Shown one piece after another: positions 37,201 to 51,300 of a DNA stretch of 64,000 nucleotides. A model generated the notes under the pieces. It made no database searches. It was given only the letters and a program-made list of their open reading frames with translations, and was not told where the DNA came from. This DNA comes from Sanderia malayensis (lineage: Eukaryota; Cnidaria; Scyphozoa; Semaeostomeae; Pelagiidae), in assembly GCA_013076295.1 (NCBI GenBank), contig RQOL01000466.1, positions 1,736,001 to 1,800,000 of the forward strand, in the 5' to 3' direction. A program made the translations under genes and the position numbers. How positions within the stretch are numbered: position 1 is the first letter of the stretch; every line of letters begins with the position of its first letter.

Positions 37201-40200
37201 ATAGCTTCCAACAGCGGATTTATCGTCTTCTGTTAAAACTTGGATCTGGTGCGGTGATTTTGAATAGCTCTCGTTTCTTGCATGCTTTTTGCTTGATTTT
37301 TTTGGAACGATAACTGTAAATGGACAAGAAACGTTAAAGCACAGTGTTTTCCAGCTTCATTTTGATTCACTAAATAAAGGTTTTATCAGTTTATCATGAC
37401 ATATATTTGTAATAATCAATATGTATGTAATGATGAAGTAATTATATATATATTCCTCGTGAAGTCATGGGGACTGGCAAAAGATGATTATTCCCTTTTC
37501 AGCCTCCCTCGATAAATTATTAGCCCTGGCCCTCTTATCAGAAGCAAAAACCTATCTCAATTTAGCTCAAATATCAAATAAGCCACCCAGTAAAATGCTT
37601 AAAATCAATAAGCCCTGTCAAAGGGGCTTAAAAGAGAATTTACAGTAATTAATAACGCAATTCAAACAAATACCTGTTGGTTTAGCCTCGGGTTGCAACA
37701 CAGTTTCGACGACTGGAACACTCAGTGACTTCTTAGCATAGGCCTTGATCGTTTCATCCAATTCATCGAGAAGAGACTTGAGCTCACTTTGATGACTGAT
37801 ATTGTTCCTAAACGACTCAACAACAGTCTTAGCGTGCTCTATCTTCATGTTCATTAGCAGCTGTTCCAGAATCAGTACAGGAAAGCAGGCCAAATGTCGA
37901 CACGATGACTTCATCGATTCTGGGAAATTCAACATGGCAGTGACGCTGAGCTGTCTGTACAACAATTGCTTGTACTGCGAATCGTCCAGTAGATGCGTGA
38001 GGTTCTCCATGACGTACTGAATGAGTAACAGTGTCTGTTGTGATGATATGTCTGGGTTATTCAGCACATCTTGACATATTTCCAGTGTCATGTGTTTGTT
38101 TCTCAGCGTCTCAAGTTCCGAATAGAGTACAACGTAATCTGTCTGCGTCTTTTTCAGAAGATCGTGGATCTTAGCGTGCAAACATATCTAAGAAGAAGAA
38201 CATATGCATGATTTGCAGCGATGGTACACAAGAATACACCGTTAAATGGACTATTGTCACAGCAAGGTCAATGAAAGAAAATCCATCTACTCAGTACACT
38301 CTAAAACTTTGTAACTGTACATTTTATAAATAACAGATATTGCCAAAATATAACTGTACAACATTGAAGTTATGTGGATAAGAATGTATTGGAGTTAAGT
38401 GAATGAATGCATCTACATTCTCTGAAAGTAAAATTAGTACAGATATAGTTAGTTACCTTGCTAAGCTTGTGAGGTACTGAAAAATTATGAACCCAGAAAT
38501 GAACAAGATGGTATGAATCCATGGAAACCAGTAAAATCGTGATGTAATCAGGATGAACCTGTACCAACTCGATCACATCCTGCCACTTTGTGACCGAGAT
38601 AGGTGCGGTTATACTAGAACCCGATTCTTTGGCTCGTTGCTTGATAATATCCAAAATCTAAGCATAAGAGGAAAAATGAATTGCTTAATACAGCGAAAGC
38701 TCGCAACAACAAGGCTCTTTATGTACGGGAATTTTTGGCATGACAAGCTATGAACCTGACAGCTTCGTAGTAGAGTCTACACCCGGTTTAAAATGAGGTT
38801 TTATTTGAGCCCCTTCAAGACTTGTAATAACGTAGCTTCACTGTATTAAATAGAAGGTTAATGTCCTGAAAGATCCAGGTTCGTGCATTACCTGCTCATA
38901 CCATCGAATTTTCGCTGCCTCTTGTTTCAATTCACGCATCATAGATTCTTCGCCACAGCAATCTTCGGCACAAATTTCAAGAATATCTAACGCGTCATTG
39001 CAGTCGAAGTAACAGACGCTTTGCAGCGCGGTTTGGCACTTCAAGAACGGGTCCTCGATGAGCAAGATGGAATGCCTTAGCTCCTTAGCAAGCACAGCGA
39101 TGCGATCGATATCAAACTGCACGCCCCCGTCATACAACGACGTGTTCGTCTCAAAAAGATCGCTCAACCGGTCAGCGATCTCCATGATGCATTCGCAGAG
39201 AAGGCGATCTTTCACCGCAGCGGGAAAGAGACGCGGCAGCGCAGTGACCAGCGGCGACACCTCAAAGCCGCCGTACAGCATGAAAAAATCAATCAGTTGC
39301 GGTAAGATGCTCGTGTATTGGATATCTATAGGATTGAACGGGTTGATCGAAGATAACCAATTCTTCACGAGTACCTGGCATGCTTTGACGTAGGACTCAG
39401 TGACGAGTTTCTCGTCGTGTCTAACGCTGCGTATTGTCTTCATAAACAGATTAAACCCGTCAGAAAAGTAGGCCTTCAATGTCTTACTCCGCTTAACAGA
39501 TTCTTGCATATTGGTGATTCCCTTCTCGACGTAATCAATCAGCGATGCCACTTGATTGCTGTCAATTCGCTTAGCAACAGACTTTGACCTGACGATCATC
39601 GTATCGACTTGATCAACCAAATCCCTCTGCTCCAATGCCAGCACGATCAGGGTATTTGTAACAGGCGATGCCTCTGCGAGATATTCGTTCATCGGCTCAC
39701 TGAGACTAGATTTGCCTTTCCTTTCTACTGCCACGTCACTAGGCTTCCTAGAATGTCCACCAGTTCTCTTCTTCGCCACACTGATGTCATGGTTGAGATT
39801 CAAAGTCCAGTTGTGTTCGCTGTAAACAACAGATAAGTTGTCCTTGCTAACATACTTGAGCTGATCGTGAAGTTTGCTCGACTCGTTACCGATGAACTGT
39901 AACAATGCGTAGTCGCAGTCCTTGTAGTCAATCGATGATGCAGTACGAAGACTTGACGTCAGAGGCTGCCTTGGCAAAAATATTCCACGATGCCAATATA
40001 TTAACTTCGGTAGCGTTACCTAGAACAAGTGAGATGAAATTCGTAAAAAAGCAAAAAAGCAAAAAGCTATTAAATTCGATAAAAAGTGTCGATAATCAGG
40101 ATAGCTCTCTCAATCAAAACCCCAAACATAAACAATATTTCTATTTACTCTTTTCACAGTAAGAAAGCTGTGAAAACCTAGAAAGAAAGAGTCAGGTTGG

Positions 40201-43200
40201 TGCATATAAAGAACAAAAAAGATAGCTGGCTCAATAGTCTTTGCTTATTTTCATAGATTCGTAGATAAATTAGTTTCTGTGTATATGGCTTTCCTAAAAA
40301 AGTCTATAAGAGAGTAAAACAATGTTAATGATAAAAAATACAAACCTTAAGTCGACTTGGATCCACCTTGACTGTTCTCTCAAGAAAATTCCTAGTTGCA
40401 TTTTTCAGCTGATCTTCTAACGTTGACGGTTTAAAAATCTACAAACAGAGAAAATCAAACAAAGAAAATCAAGCAATGTAAAAATGGTAATTCCTTTAAA
40501 CGAACCTAACTCCTGCTACAATAACAAGAAGCAATGATCATACCTTTAGAGCGGGGCATCCAGTACTGCCATGGCTTATGAGAAATAGAGAACGGTATTC
40601 TTCTTTATTAGGCGAATGTGTTAGATATTCCGATGTCCACTGGAATACTAAGGGATAATGTACAAAGTAAGATAACTTAGAAGAAGCATTCTCTCTCAGA
40701 TCTGACAAGCTGCAGTAGGCGACAAAAGTCCTGAACAGTCTTATACAATATCAACAAAATCATATTTGCATGATGCCCATAAGGGTCTGATTGAGAAAAC
40801 AAAATTGTTTTAGAGGATGTGGAGGTTGAATAAAGCCTACAAAAAGACGTTCACGGGTTGATAGCTTTTTTCACAGTTTTAAAAATGCCCCAAGAACTTC
40901 TGTCCACTAATGTAGTCAAACCTTGAAATTACAGTCAACATAAATGATAAAAATAAAACTAACGATCATGGTTTGCTCTTAGTGACTCTCCATAAAATGT
41001 TGTTGCCACTCCACCGAGAAGAATGTATCGATACAAATCAAAGGCACTAAAACATAAAAACAATACATTTACGCTATACACATATATCGATTCTGATCCC
41101 AATAGCAGGCTGACGTAATGTACAATAAATATATGCAATATACGGTGTACTTTACACATCTTGAACTGGATTGGGATTTTTAGACAGAGAGAGTAATTAT
41201 AATACGGTCAATGAACAAGTGCAAAGGATCGAGGGTTAATTCAAGTTAAAAAGGAAGTTTGACATAGAGAAGAAGGTGGAGAAAAGGACTGTTTTAGATA
41301 AAATATTTGATGTTGGGAATGTAGAAACTGCACTGCATATACCTGAGTGTGCCAATCTGCCCAACTTGATAGCATAGGAATTGGTGCAAAGCTAGACGAC
41401 CAACTGGTTTTTCCATCACAGATTCAAAACTCCAACTACTTTGCAGATCAGCATTCTCCGCCCTATGCAAAGAGCTGCTGGTCAAACTACCAAGTACAAA
41501 AAGAATACCGTGCGTGAACATGAGGTTGAACAGGTTGATCATGAAGCACAGCCTCTCTTCCTCGCTGCCTAGTTTGTAGAGATCTACGTCTTGCAACAAG
41601 GCCGTTGAACGTGAAAACTCTTCGTATTTCTCAGATGAAACCAAGTTCGATATCTCTTTGGCACCCACGTGGCTTTCGTAAGTCGTTGGGAGTCCTATAC
41701 AAAAAAATACACCATGGAATATACAGTTGGACCTGGACAGGTCAAGCAGACAAGGGAATGTGTTCAAATCACACTTGACCTTAAATCATCCTCGATATAT
41801 TAATCATCCGAGAGAAATTAAAAAATATGATCAAATCATCAAGACTTTTAGTTGAACTGTAAAGGTGGAGCCTAAAGGAGGTACAACCCAAATCAAAACC
41901 ATTGAACAAACAGAACAGTTTAACATAACGAAAAGTTCAACTTCCAACAGTATAATAGACTTATCGATATTAAACTGTCACAACTGATTCAGTTTGACAC
42001 TGAAAACAAAAAACATTAAATAAATACAAAAACATGTCTTGAATGAAAAACCTACCAGATAGGAGCTTCGATAACTTGTCGAGCAGACTCTCCATGACAA
42101 CAGTGGGATCGCTATCATCTGATTGGACATCCGAAGCAGTGGACAAATCACGTGATTCTATGTCAGCTGTGTCGTTCAACACGACTCTTGGCTGAGTCAT
42201 GAGAAACGTAGTGAGATCTGAAAAACCAAACAATACAGTTTAAGAATATCAGGGGGAATTTATGCTTGGTAGAGTCTGGGGGCGTCCCCGGTTATACCCC
42301 GAGGTTCCAGCTACGCATTACAGCAAAAGCACGCAACGCAACATGGTTTATGTATGTAGATTCCAGTGAGAAAAGGAAGACCATCAAGATCGTCGTACCA
42401 GTGTAAGTCGCTTTTTTTTTCACAGGAATTTCGAGTCCAAACTTTCGAGCCACGACACTGACAATGCTGATATTAACTTGCTTGGCAATAGACTCAAGTC
42501 TGGAAAAGTAAATACTAATATAAAAAGCCGCAGTATATCAAGTGGGTTTTGCAACACCAAAAGTTGCTTAAATGTATTGTGAAATCTGTTTAGCTCTATA
42601 TCTAACACGCAATGAACCGAGAAATTGGTCTGAGACAGAGAGGGTTTGAGATAGAAAGGGGGGGGGAGAGAAAAGGTATCAACTACCATGTCAACATGGC
42701 CGAGGTTGTAATTTGAGTTGGAGAATAGTTCAAAACAAAGAGTGCTCGGGATGGAGAATGTACTGTACTCAGAACGCAAGTGAAAATGAGGATGGATTTG
42801 CATACCTCTTTGGTGAAATTGTGTACTTCTTCTCAAACAGCAGTCTTGCAAATATATCCGACATATTATCTTTTAGAACGACAAACGGATTCGTAGCTTT
42901 GATATTTCCAAACGAAGACTGCTGCCCCGTACCTTTTAACGACGCTGCTCCATGCAAACGATGTCGGCTCTCACAATGCAACTGCAGCCTCGCAAGCGTG
43001 TCAATATGTCTGAATAGTATCTTTATGTAGTCTCGTTTCGGCGCATCCTCCAAATTGAACACGAGTTTCTCGACCGAAAATGAGGACAAATTCTCGTTCA
43101 TGTATTTCCGACAGCTGCTCACATCATTGCCTCCTCGGTCTTCGATCAGCGTCGTTGCAGTCATCTCCTGCGCAGTGATGAACTCAGTGAGTTGATGAAC

Positions 43201-46200
43201 GCTCTCTCGTTGCCTTGCGATTCGTTGAAAGTCCAGTTCAATCGCACCAGCGGTCATCTGTCGGTATCCCAGTCGCAGGAAATCGCTCACCGACGAAACA
43301 GGATTCGAGTCAAACTCGTTCTGTACGAGGTTAGCCTCCATCCGACCGTACAGCTCAACCAGTAACTTTATCCTGTGCAGCAAAGCCGTCAGATTCTGGA
43401 TTGGAGCACGGTCTATACCTAAGTTAAAGAAAAAGCAGATTCAGTGGGGTACAGAATTTACTTCTCTCTAAGTTGAAGTTAGGCGGAAACTGAATTGAAA
43501 CATCGTTGAAAATGCAATCAATACTTCTCAAATGTGATTTACTCATTGCTTTGATCTACTCGCTACAACTTTCAAACGTGATCAAAATTGATAAATAGGT
43601 TCTTTGCTTGTCTGTTCAGTGATTGTCATGATAAGTATGTTACGGCAGATAGTTCTTTCACAATCTCGTCATGTAAGATTAAAGAAGCATCTCTCGTCGC
43701 ACTAAACGCTGCACTCATAAACACTCCTGTTCATAACATGAAGCTTCTATTCTTATTACTGCCTACAATATCAATAACAAACAAAAAGTATAGCAGAGAT
43801 CCGCATACATAACATACATTCATTCAAAAGCGCTTCAGCCTTTTCAATAACCGTTTTGCATACAGTACTGCCCAGTTCTCCTGATAAGGCCAAATCTGCA
43901 CAAACAGCAACAGCACTGAAAACCATTGGTCCACTATTCCTCCCACCCGCACCGGGTCCTTCACCGGATGTGACGTAAGGATGCAACAACAACTTTTCTA
44001 TGATACTGCGCACAGCGCTGGAAAAGAGGCCCGCAGCGGCGGCCAATTTGATTGTGGACAGATGCGAGACTCCCGAAGCATGGGATGGCTCCAAAGCCTG
44101 TGTAGACTTGTCTTTCAGTTCTTTCAGCGTGGTATCAAAGTACTCTGCAAACTCAACCTCCCAGGCGCAAGGCGTTCCTACAACAAACATTGATAATAAT
44201 TGCTGATATCATAGGCATCAATAATCAAGCAGAGCATAACAAGTAATACACACAGAATATTCTCTTCGTAATACAATAAGCCTTAGAAGGCTGATCGCAT
44301 CACATAACGTGATGTTCACTCGAGTAAAAGCGTAACCTACCGCAATGCTTCGATTAATTATGCCCGGGCGTTTATTAAATTTTTGATATTTTAGGGGGCC
44401 TCTATTCGAGGAATGCGTTTAATAGAGGGGGCTTTTATTGAAAACAATTCTAAAATAAGGGGGCCTTTATTCAAGGGGACGTTTAAAAGAAGGAGGGCGT
44501 TTAATCGAAGCGTTACGGTATGCAAGCATAGCATTCAAGAAAGTCTTGAAGTTATACCGTAGAGGTTGAACATCTTCAGGACCTGCTTCGCTTGCAGATT
44601 TGAGCCCTTGCGTAGACACAAGTAGACAAGTGATTCGGGTGAAGAGAGCATGCGCGAAAGCAACATCTTTTCACATTTAGCTTTCTTTTCGTCCTCAGTC
44701 AGGTCGGGTGAGACTAGAAAAGAGACAGATATCTAATATCTAATAAACCAACACTTTCAAAGAAGAAAAGAAATAAACTCAATGCATAATGTCGTTGTTA
44801 TACCATTGCTGTCTTCATCCTCTGTAGCTTTCTCCTTCTTAACTTCAACGTCTTCTTCGTTATCAAAGCCAGAAACAAGTTGCAATCTCCAAATAGCCTC
44901 TCTCACACACTGACCCAAATGCGAGGTCCTCTGATCGAAGGCAGACGGAGCTTTTGACGTGGGACTCGTGAAAACACCTGAAAAGCAAAGATACCCTCCA
45001 TTATCATTAAACAGAACCATTGGACAGAGCCATTGGACAGAGCCAGCCGGTGCTCAACCGAGTAATAACATTTCCTTATTTACTGATCTTATTGTCAGCA
45101 TAGGAATTGCTTGACATTGAAGAATTCTTCAAAAATAGCCAATAATACCTCGATCTTTCTCTGCAAATTTCTCCGCCGTTAATTCAACCAATGAATCGCT
45201 CAACAGCTCGAGAAAACTGCTGACAGCCATGTCACTAAATAGAAACCCGTCTGAAACAGCCTCGCTGCCAAAACGAGATCCATCCGCCGAATCCGAGATT
45301 GTCGTCGTCGACTTTATCGATTCGTGCGGATGTTCGAGGAATGGGTCGAGCAAAAACTGTCCGTGCAATGGCGCAGACAAATGAGAAGAAGGGGTGGAAG
45401 TGTTCGATTCTATTGTAAAATCCAATTCAACTGCATCACCAGCCTCGGTTTCAAGTAGATCAGTTTGCCTTATGAACAGCAATGAAAACAGATTTTCCAG
45501 TAGTTCCAGGCGCAACGAGAGCGGATATACTCTTCTGATCAATGCCTTCAATTCTGCTTCATCCTCTCTATAATCAATAGACACGCGCCGCAAATCTCTC
45601 AGTGATATTTTCCGGCCGTATGTTTTGAGATAAGTATACAGGCATCTCTGAATTACTTGAAAACAAAGGAACACTGTTGCTTCGATGGAAGAGCAACGTG
45701 CTTGCTTCCCTGTGGTAGTGGTGGTTTGAGATCCAAAAAGAGGTTGCTTGTCGAGGATGTCAATTACATCGTCTGCAGGAAGATTTCGAATCAGGTCCAA
45801 ATTGTTCAACATGGATAGTATTGAGTTGAATTGCAATTGCTGAAACATCATTGGCTGGGATTCGACGTCAACTAATTCACTGAAAAATAAAACAGCTACA
45901 AATGTAAAGAGAGAGAATAGCTCAATACAATCTCTCTCTCTCTCTTTGAGAAAAGCTTGTAAACAAAAAGCAACAAACCTTAGTTTCTCATTGCAAATGT
46001 AATTTACTTTCAGGTTGTATTCCAAGCGTTCACAGGCAGCAGCAAAAACTGGATCTGTTTCATAATCCTGTGAAAGAAAGAACATTTTTCAGGTGCTAAG
46101 GAATACAGCTTCAAATGTAGGCTTCAAATCAACACCCAAAGACTTTGAATGATGGACTGTTGTTCAAGGGCAATCCTCATTGCTTACAAGACAAATTGAT

Positions 46201-48148
46201 TAATGATACAGTCATGTCAGAGCCTTCACTTATTAACTCAAGTCCTGCTTAGGTAATAGGACATGAAACAATAATACAATGTTAAAACATAAGCATAAAC
46301 ATGCTTACCCTCTTTCTCCATAAGAGTTTAATTAAACCCTCTGCTTTTCTGTAAGTTGTACACTTAGACCAAGCAAGAATAAGAACCAGAGGTTTCAGTG
46401 ATTGAATAAGAGAGGGCTGCAGTAGTGTCAGTGTCATATCATCGTCCCCTTGTTCTATCAAGTATAAACTGGCATGCTGGCAAAGAAATAAAAGTTTGCT
46501 AATTTAATAAAGAAGTGGTTGGTTAATAGTTTATAGATTTAGAACAGAAATGAAATAGCAAATGCATGTCATGAAAAGTGTGTAAGCAATCTATCTGAAA
46601 CTTACAATGATACATTCAAACATATGCACTTTGTAATAGTTGCAGATTTGAAATGAGGTCAATAGAGCAATTGAATCTCTTTTATCAAGACTTTTAGATA
46701 AAAGGCTTGCAATCTTGACATTTTGCTCTTCAACGTCCTCAGTGCTGGCAAGTCCTGTCAAACCGAGCTGTTTCAGTTTTACAGACCACGATGTTTCCAT
46801 GGCTAATTTTAAAAATGGCAGCGAAGCATGATCAATTACACAACTGTACAGCAACTTCAACAAGCCCGGTGCTGTTTTCATGACTGTTCGGACAAGGGAT
46901 ATGATTGTCTCACAAAATATTCTACTGTCTGAACTGAAATACACCTTTGCAGCTGTCAAAATAAAAAGGCACTCTCCAAACAGCTTTCTCTGTTCACCTT
47001 CTTCCATAAGCTCTAAGCGGCCCAAATACGTTAGCAGAATTCGCATGTATGAGTTCGAGATGTCATCCTTCCTGTCTGAAATAACATCTTGTTGTTGTTC
47101 AGAAGAGATGAGATAATCCGTGAGTATTTTACAGTTAAGTAGATCAGAGACGGCAAACTCTGATATAAAGTATTGGAGTTGCTTGGACATTTTGCAAAAT
47201 CCATTATCTTGATGGAATTTTGAGCTTCTACGCTTCACTTTCAAACCTGATTTGTAGCATGATAAGCATTCCTATATGATAGAAAAACAAAGCACACAGT
47301 CAAACATCTATGTTATGTCTGTGAAACAAAATAACAATGGTTAGAGACTGATAGAATAACAGAATAACAATGCATTTCTCTTCATGTATACAAAAACATA
47401 AGAAAATTTTTCACAGTAAACAAGCATAAAAGAAAAGTTCACCTCTAAAATTCTTTGATTGACATTGGGTTTCAGCGAAAGCAAAAATAATTTGAAATCC
47501 AATTCAGTTCTTGCATCGGAATGCAATAGGTTCTGCAAGCAAAGAAAGAGTAAAAACAATAAAAGAAGTTTTAAGAACATTCAATACTTTATAAAAATAG
47601 AAAAAAATTGTACTATTCAACCTCTGCTTCATTGCCATAGATTTCAGTTAGAAGTTGGAGAGCAAGCCAGGGTAAATGGTGGGGTGAATTGACAGTATCT
47701 GAGCCACAACTTCAAAAGAAGAATATTTTGATTAAAGTTAATAATTTTTACTAATTTAACGATTCAATACGCTCACGCAAGGGGTATAGGATAGTTGGAT
47801 CAAACAGTTTGGGAAAAGAAAAAGGCAACTAATTCTTGTCCCTTTAACGTTCTGGACTGAAAGTGGTGGGAAATAGAGAGTATAATAGACATTGGACGTG
47901 GACCTCAACATTAAATTATTTCACAAAAATTAGCATACATACCACATCCCCGACGGGTTGAAGAATATATCGACCAAGAAGCTTTGAATCTGGCTCTTCT
48001 CTTCTGGATATTCCCTTGCATAAGCTCGCATGCAGGCCTTTGCAATCTCCCATTGGCCCACTGCGACAGCATTTTGGATGAACTGGAAGCACCTCTGTCT
48101 AGAAAATGCATCTTCTTCTCCAAAGGGAAATTCGTTATCCTTATCCAT
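31259..48148 (-). CDS. ZFYVE26: ZFYVE26/spastizin, FYVE-domain protein, complete
   Basis: PI3P-binding endolysosomal protein; in mammals it works with spatacsin and AP-5 in lysosome reformation and in cytokinesis. 37 exons: 48148-47943, 47709-47622, 47532-47443, 47271-46606, 46476-46309, 46067-45979, 45879-45149, 44977-44804, 44713-44558, 44177-43818, 43418-42806, 42499-42399, 42217-42056, 41694-41343, 41046-40964, 40647-40544, 40438-40346, 40019-38892, 38657-38457, 38187-37674, 37313-37066, 36724-36582, 36456-36419, 36140-35959, 35583-35417, 35290-35210, 35005-34910, 34795-34630, 34461-34360, 34266-34219, 33971-33825, 33693-33496, 33156-32770, 32523-32470, 32128-31946, 31776-31723, 31450-31259. 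Sum 8,565 nt, 2,854 aa (human 2,539). FYVE at about 2090-2160: WFSD, CMAC, FNRRHHCRHCG, RVCQQC, so all zinc and PI3P residues are present. LEQLLMNMK, QAPSASLC and TLFGN match the human protein. The start resembles the human N terminus (FPFGEEDA versus HPFGKEEA). The penultimate-to-last intron has a GC donor. Confidence 0.97.
33345..33385. repeat. Short TTCGAGTTAACG repeat relic in ZFYVE26 intron
   Basis: Contains CCCGTTAACTCGAACTAATT, related to the strings at 6320-6425 and 19578-19645. Too short to classify. Confidence 0.25.
37500..37630. repeat. Possible decayed MITE in ZFYVE26 intron
   Basis: Intronic stretch with alternating AATAAGCC, TTAGCCCTGG and AGGGGCTTA motifs of the kind seen inside the TACCG elements, but no intact termini. 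Confidence 0.25.
44338..44520. mobile_element. TACCG-type MITE, 183 bp
   Basis: Left end TACCGCAATGCTTCGATTAA and right end, reverse complemented, TACCGTAACGCTTCGATTAA: a 20-bp inverted repeat with two mismatches. It lies in ZFYVE26 intron 9, so it does not affect the protein. The interior is G-run rich (GGGGGCC, GGGCGTTTA). No clear target-site duplication beyond TA. The termini match the pattern of the element at 26296-26635. Confidence 0.78.
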
Positions 48149-48301
48149 GATCTCCTTTTCTCCTTCCAAGCATGTCTATATGTGCTGCAGCTACAGTTCA
48201 TACAAGAGTGAAAGCATTCCTGCAAACTTTTCAGGTTCTTCTCTAGCTTTCTTGCACAGCTTCCAAAAAAAATATTTCCAGGGATAGGGAAACGGAAAGC
48301 A
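48149..48301. promoter_or_regulatory. Bidirectional promoter ZFYVE26/ICE2
   Basis: Only 153 bp lie between the ZFYVE26 start codon (minus) and the preferred ICE2 start codon (plus). Both genes' 5' UTRs and core promoters must overlap here, or extend into each other's first exon. I see no TATA box. Confidence 0.6.
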
Positions 48302-51300
48302 ATGCCAACTTTCGTGATATCGAATCCGAAGCCAAAACATAATGGGGGCGTGTTAGCTCGGAAAAGGTAGGAGGAAAAAAGTCAAAACATTCAAAAACTA
48401 CTACTCCACTGCTGCGAGATGCCAATTTGCCAGAACTTTGCTATGAACCTCCATTGATTACAGATATGAATCAATGTTTGTCGATTAATTGGTAAGTTTG
48501 TCTGTATCACATTGTTATTAATTGGCTAATTTAATTTGTAAATTGAGAAAACCCTTGTCTTTTTTGCAGTCCACATACCCATATTATATATTGTTAAATA
48601 TAACATGTATGGTAATAATATCTATACTGTAATATCAATAATATCAGCGATTTGCTGTTGCATTTTACCAGGGAAAGGCATCCAGATCCTGACCCAGTAT
48701 GGTTTCATACAGAAGCTGATTTCAACAAGTATTCTTTTGAACCATCATTTGAAGACTATTTGCAAAAGTATGCCTTGCATGACTTTTCGTTGAATAAATC
48801 ACAGCCATTGGATATTAAGAAGGGTGTGCAAGAAACAAAAGATAGTAAAGCGTCTTTGTGTACCCAAGAAAAACCAGCAAAATGTACAACAGAAGCTAAA
48901 GCAAAGACACAGTCTGCACCACAAAATGATGATTGCAAAGTTCAGCAACAAATAGCACCACAAATCAAGGATGATGCAAAAGAAACAAAACAACTAAATA
49001 ACAATAAAAGTCAGGCTAATGTTTCAGTTTTTCCAAAGCTCACACTCCCATATCCATATGCATCCTCAATAACACGAGATGAGCAACTATTCTACATCAA
49101 AAGCTACATCAAACAAAGACCAGATAATCCAGCCATGTTGCAAGTGGCAAAGGTAACACATTTCCATGCAATCTCCAGAATAAGAGTTAAAAATTGCGCT
49201 GTTATAATATACCCTTTTCGTCTGTAAGGAAATAGATCAACGGATCAAAATAGAGCAAATAAAGTTTCAAGAATTTCTGCAGAAGTACACCCTTGCCAAT
49301 CCAACAAAGTATCTCTTCCTGCAGCCCGGATTTCGATTTAAGATAAAGGTGAATCATTGTTTCATCCTTTTCATACTTAACAATTCCCTGAAACATTAAC
49401 AGTCATCTCATTAGTATTTCATTCATCTTTGGCTTTCATTCTAGGCATGTCTTGCAAACAAGCTCATCACACTCAATGCAAAATTTTCAGTAAGTATAAG
49501 ACCTTATATTTTTTTCAAATATTCATCTATATCACAATTGTGCACCTGTTGTCTGCATTACAATGCTTGATAAACTTATTGTTGTTCATGTTACAGCACA
49601 ATTATGAACTGCAAAAGACAATCAGCCTTGCATCTGGCGTTGCATTTAACAGCGATCCAATTATGAAACATATCAAGACCGTCTCTAACCAGATCAAGAT
49701 TTGTGCTTTGAAAATACCAGACCACAAAACAATAATTGATCTGAATAAATTAATCAGTGCAGATCCATTTTGTGATCATTTTCACGGGGTGAGTTAATTT
49801 TAAACAATTTAATCAAAAAATATTTTCAGCATCAAGTTGAAGACTGTCATCTTTGTTAAAACATTAAAAATTCTTTGACCAACATCGCAAAGATATGTTT
49901 CACTTGTCTGTGACAGGATAGCAAAACAAACAAAGGAATAAGTCAGACATCGGCTGAAAATAACATTGACATTGTCATCTCATCTCTAAGCCTGATAACT
50001 CTGGTCGATAACCAAGCTCCGGAATTCTCAAGAACTTGGAAAATACCAATAGAAATAAAACATCTTGGAGAGGGTATGGTTCTTGTATACATCGTCTGCA
50101 ATTATATGTCATACCAGTTGCTAATGCAAAATGTTTCTTGCTGTTCAATGTGGATCGGAACCTCTGAGGTTGAAATAACTGATTGTTTTGTGGTTTTTAA
50201 TTTCAGGTAATAACACAATTGGTAAAAAGAGAGTTGCAATTATGAGCGATCCTTTGCCTCCAAACGCAATGTCAACAAGGGACGCCAATTACTTTTGCTA
50301 CCGAGAGGTGCTTAAAGGGATGATGCAAGACTCAACGAGAAAGCTGGATTTCACACTCCGAGGTCAGGGTATTGTCAATGATACACAAGAGCCAGCTTTG
50401 AAGAAATCAGAGGAGAAGAAACATGGTCGTGATGAATCGAGTCATGACCAAAAAGGACAATTGTCCACCGAGAATGCAGAGAAACCAGATCATTGCAACC
50501 AAAGCTGCGAAGGAGAAAAGCTAAGCTCTGATAGAGAACCGAACGCTGCTCCGGGCGAGAAAGCAGACATTGACAATGTACGGTTTGATATTTGGAAGCT
50601 CGGAAAGATCAAAATCTTGGTCAGCTCCAAATGTGATGGATACGCGGTCGGATCTAGTAACGATGGACAGGCTCGGAGAGATGTGATCTACAGGATATTT
50701 CCAAAGACTGAGTACCAGTCGAGTTTCGGCGTGGAAGAGTTTTCAGTCAGCGAATTGACGCGTGCATGGTGGGAGACGCATCTATGCCGAGATTCGCACT
50801 TACTGTGCATTAGAATCGACCCGAGAAGCAGCGAAATTCTACACACGGCCGATTACCAGTGTTCGAATCTCGTAGGACCGAACTGTCCTTTTCAGCCTAA
50901 GTTCTCTATGAAACTACTGCATAGTCTACTGAAAGAAATAGAGAATCAAAGTGAAGAAGGCTGCTACATGTTGACTCATAACAAGGGAGATATGCACGCA
51001 TGTTTATACAAACAAATTGCGAGTAAACAGGACGAGAAATCATCTACGAGCAAACAGGACGAGAAATCATCCACGAGTAAACAGGACGAGAAATCGTCTA
51101 CGAGTAAACAAGACGAGAAATCATCTACGAGTAAACATGACGATAAATCGTCTACGAGTAAACAGGACGAGAAATCGTCTACGAGTAAAGAAGACGAGAA
51201 ATCGTCTACGAGTAAACAGGACGAGAAATCGTCTACGAGTAAACAGGACGAGAAATCATCCACGAGTAAACAAGACGAGAAATCATCCACGAGTAAACAG

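Noticed and set aside
48343..48491. Open stretch as the sole ICE2 first exon
   Set aside because: No ATG until 48466. The ATG at 48302 with donor 48366 gives a complete in-frame start. Kept only as a possible alternative exon.
50976..51290. 104-codon antisense ORF and 105-codon plus-strand ORF over the ICE2 minisatellite
   Set aside because: Both are produced by the 27-bp repeat, which has no stop in those frames. The ICE2 frame alone continues into conserved sequence on both sides.
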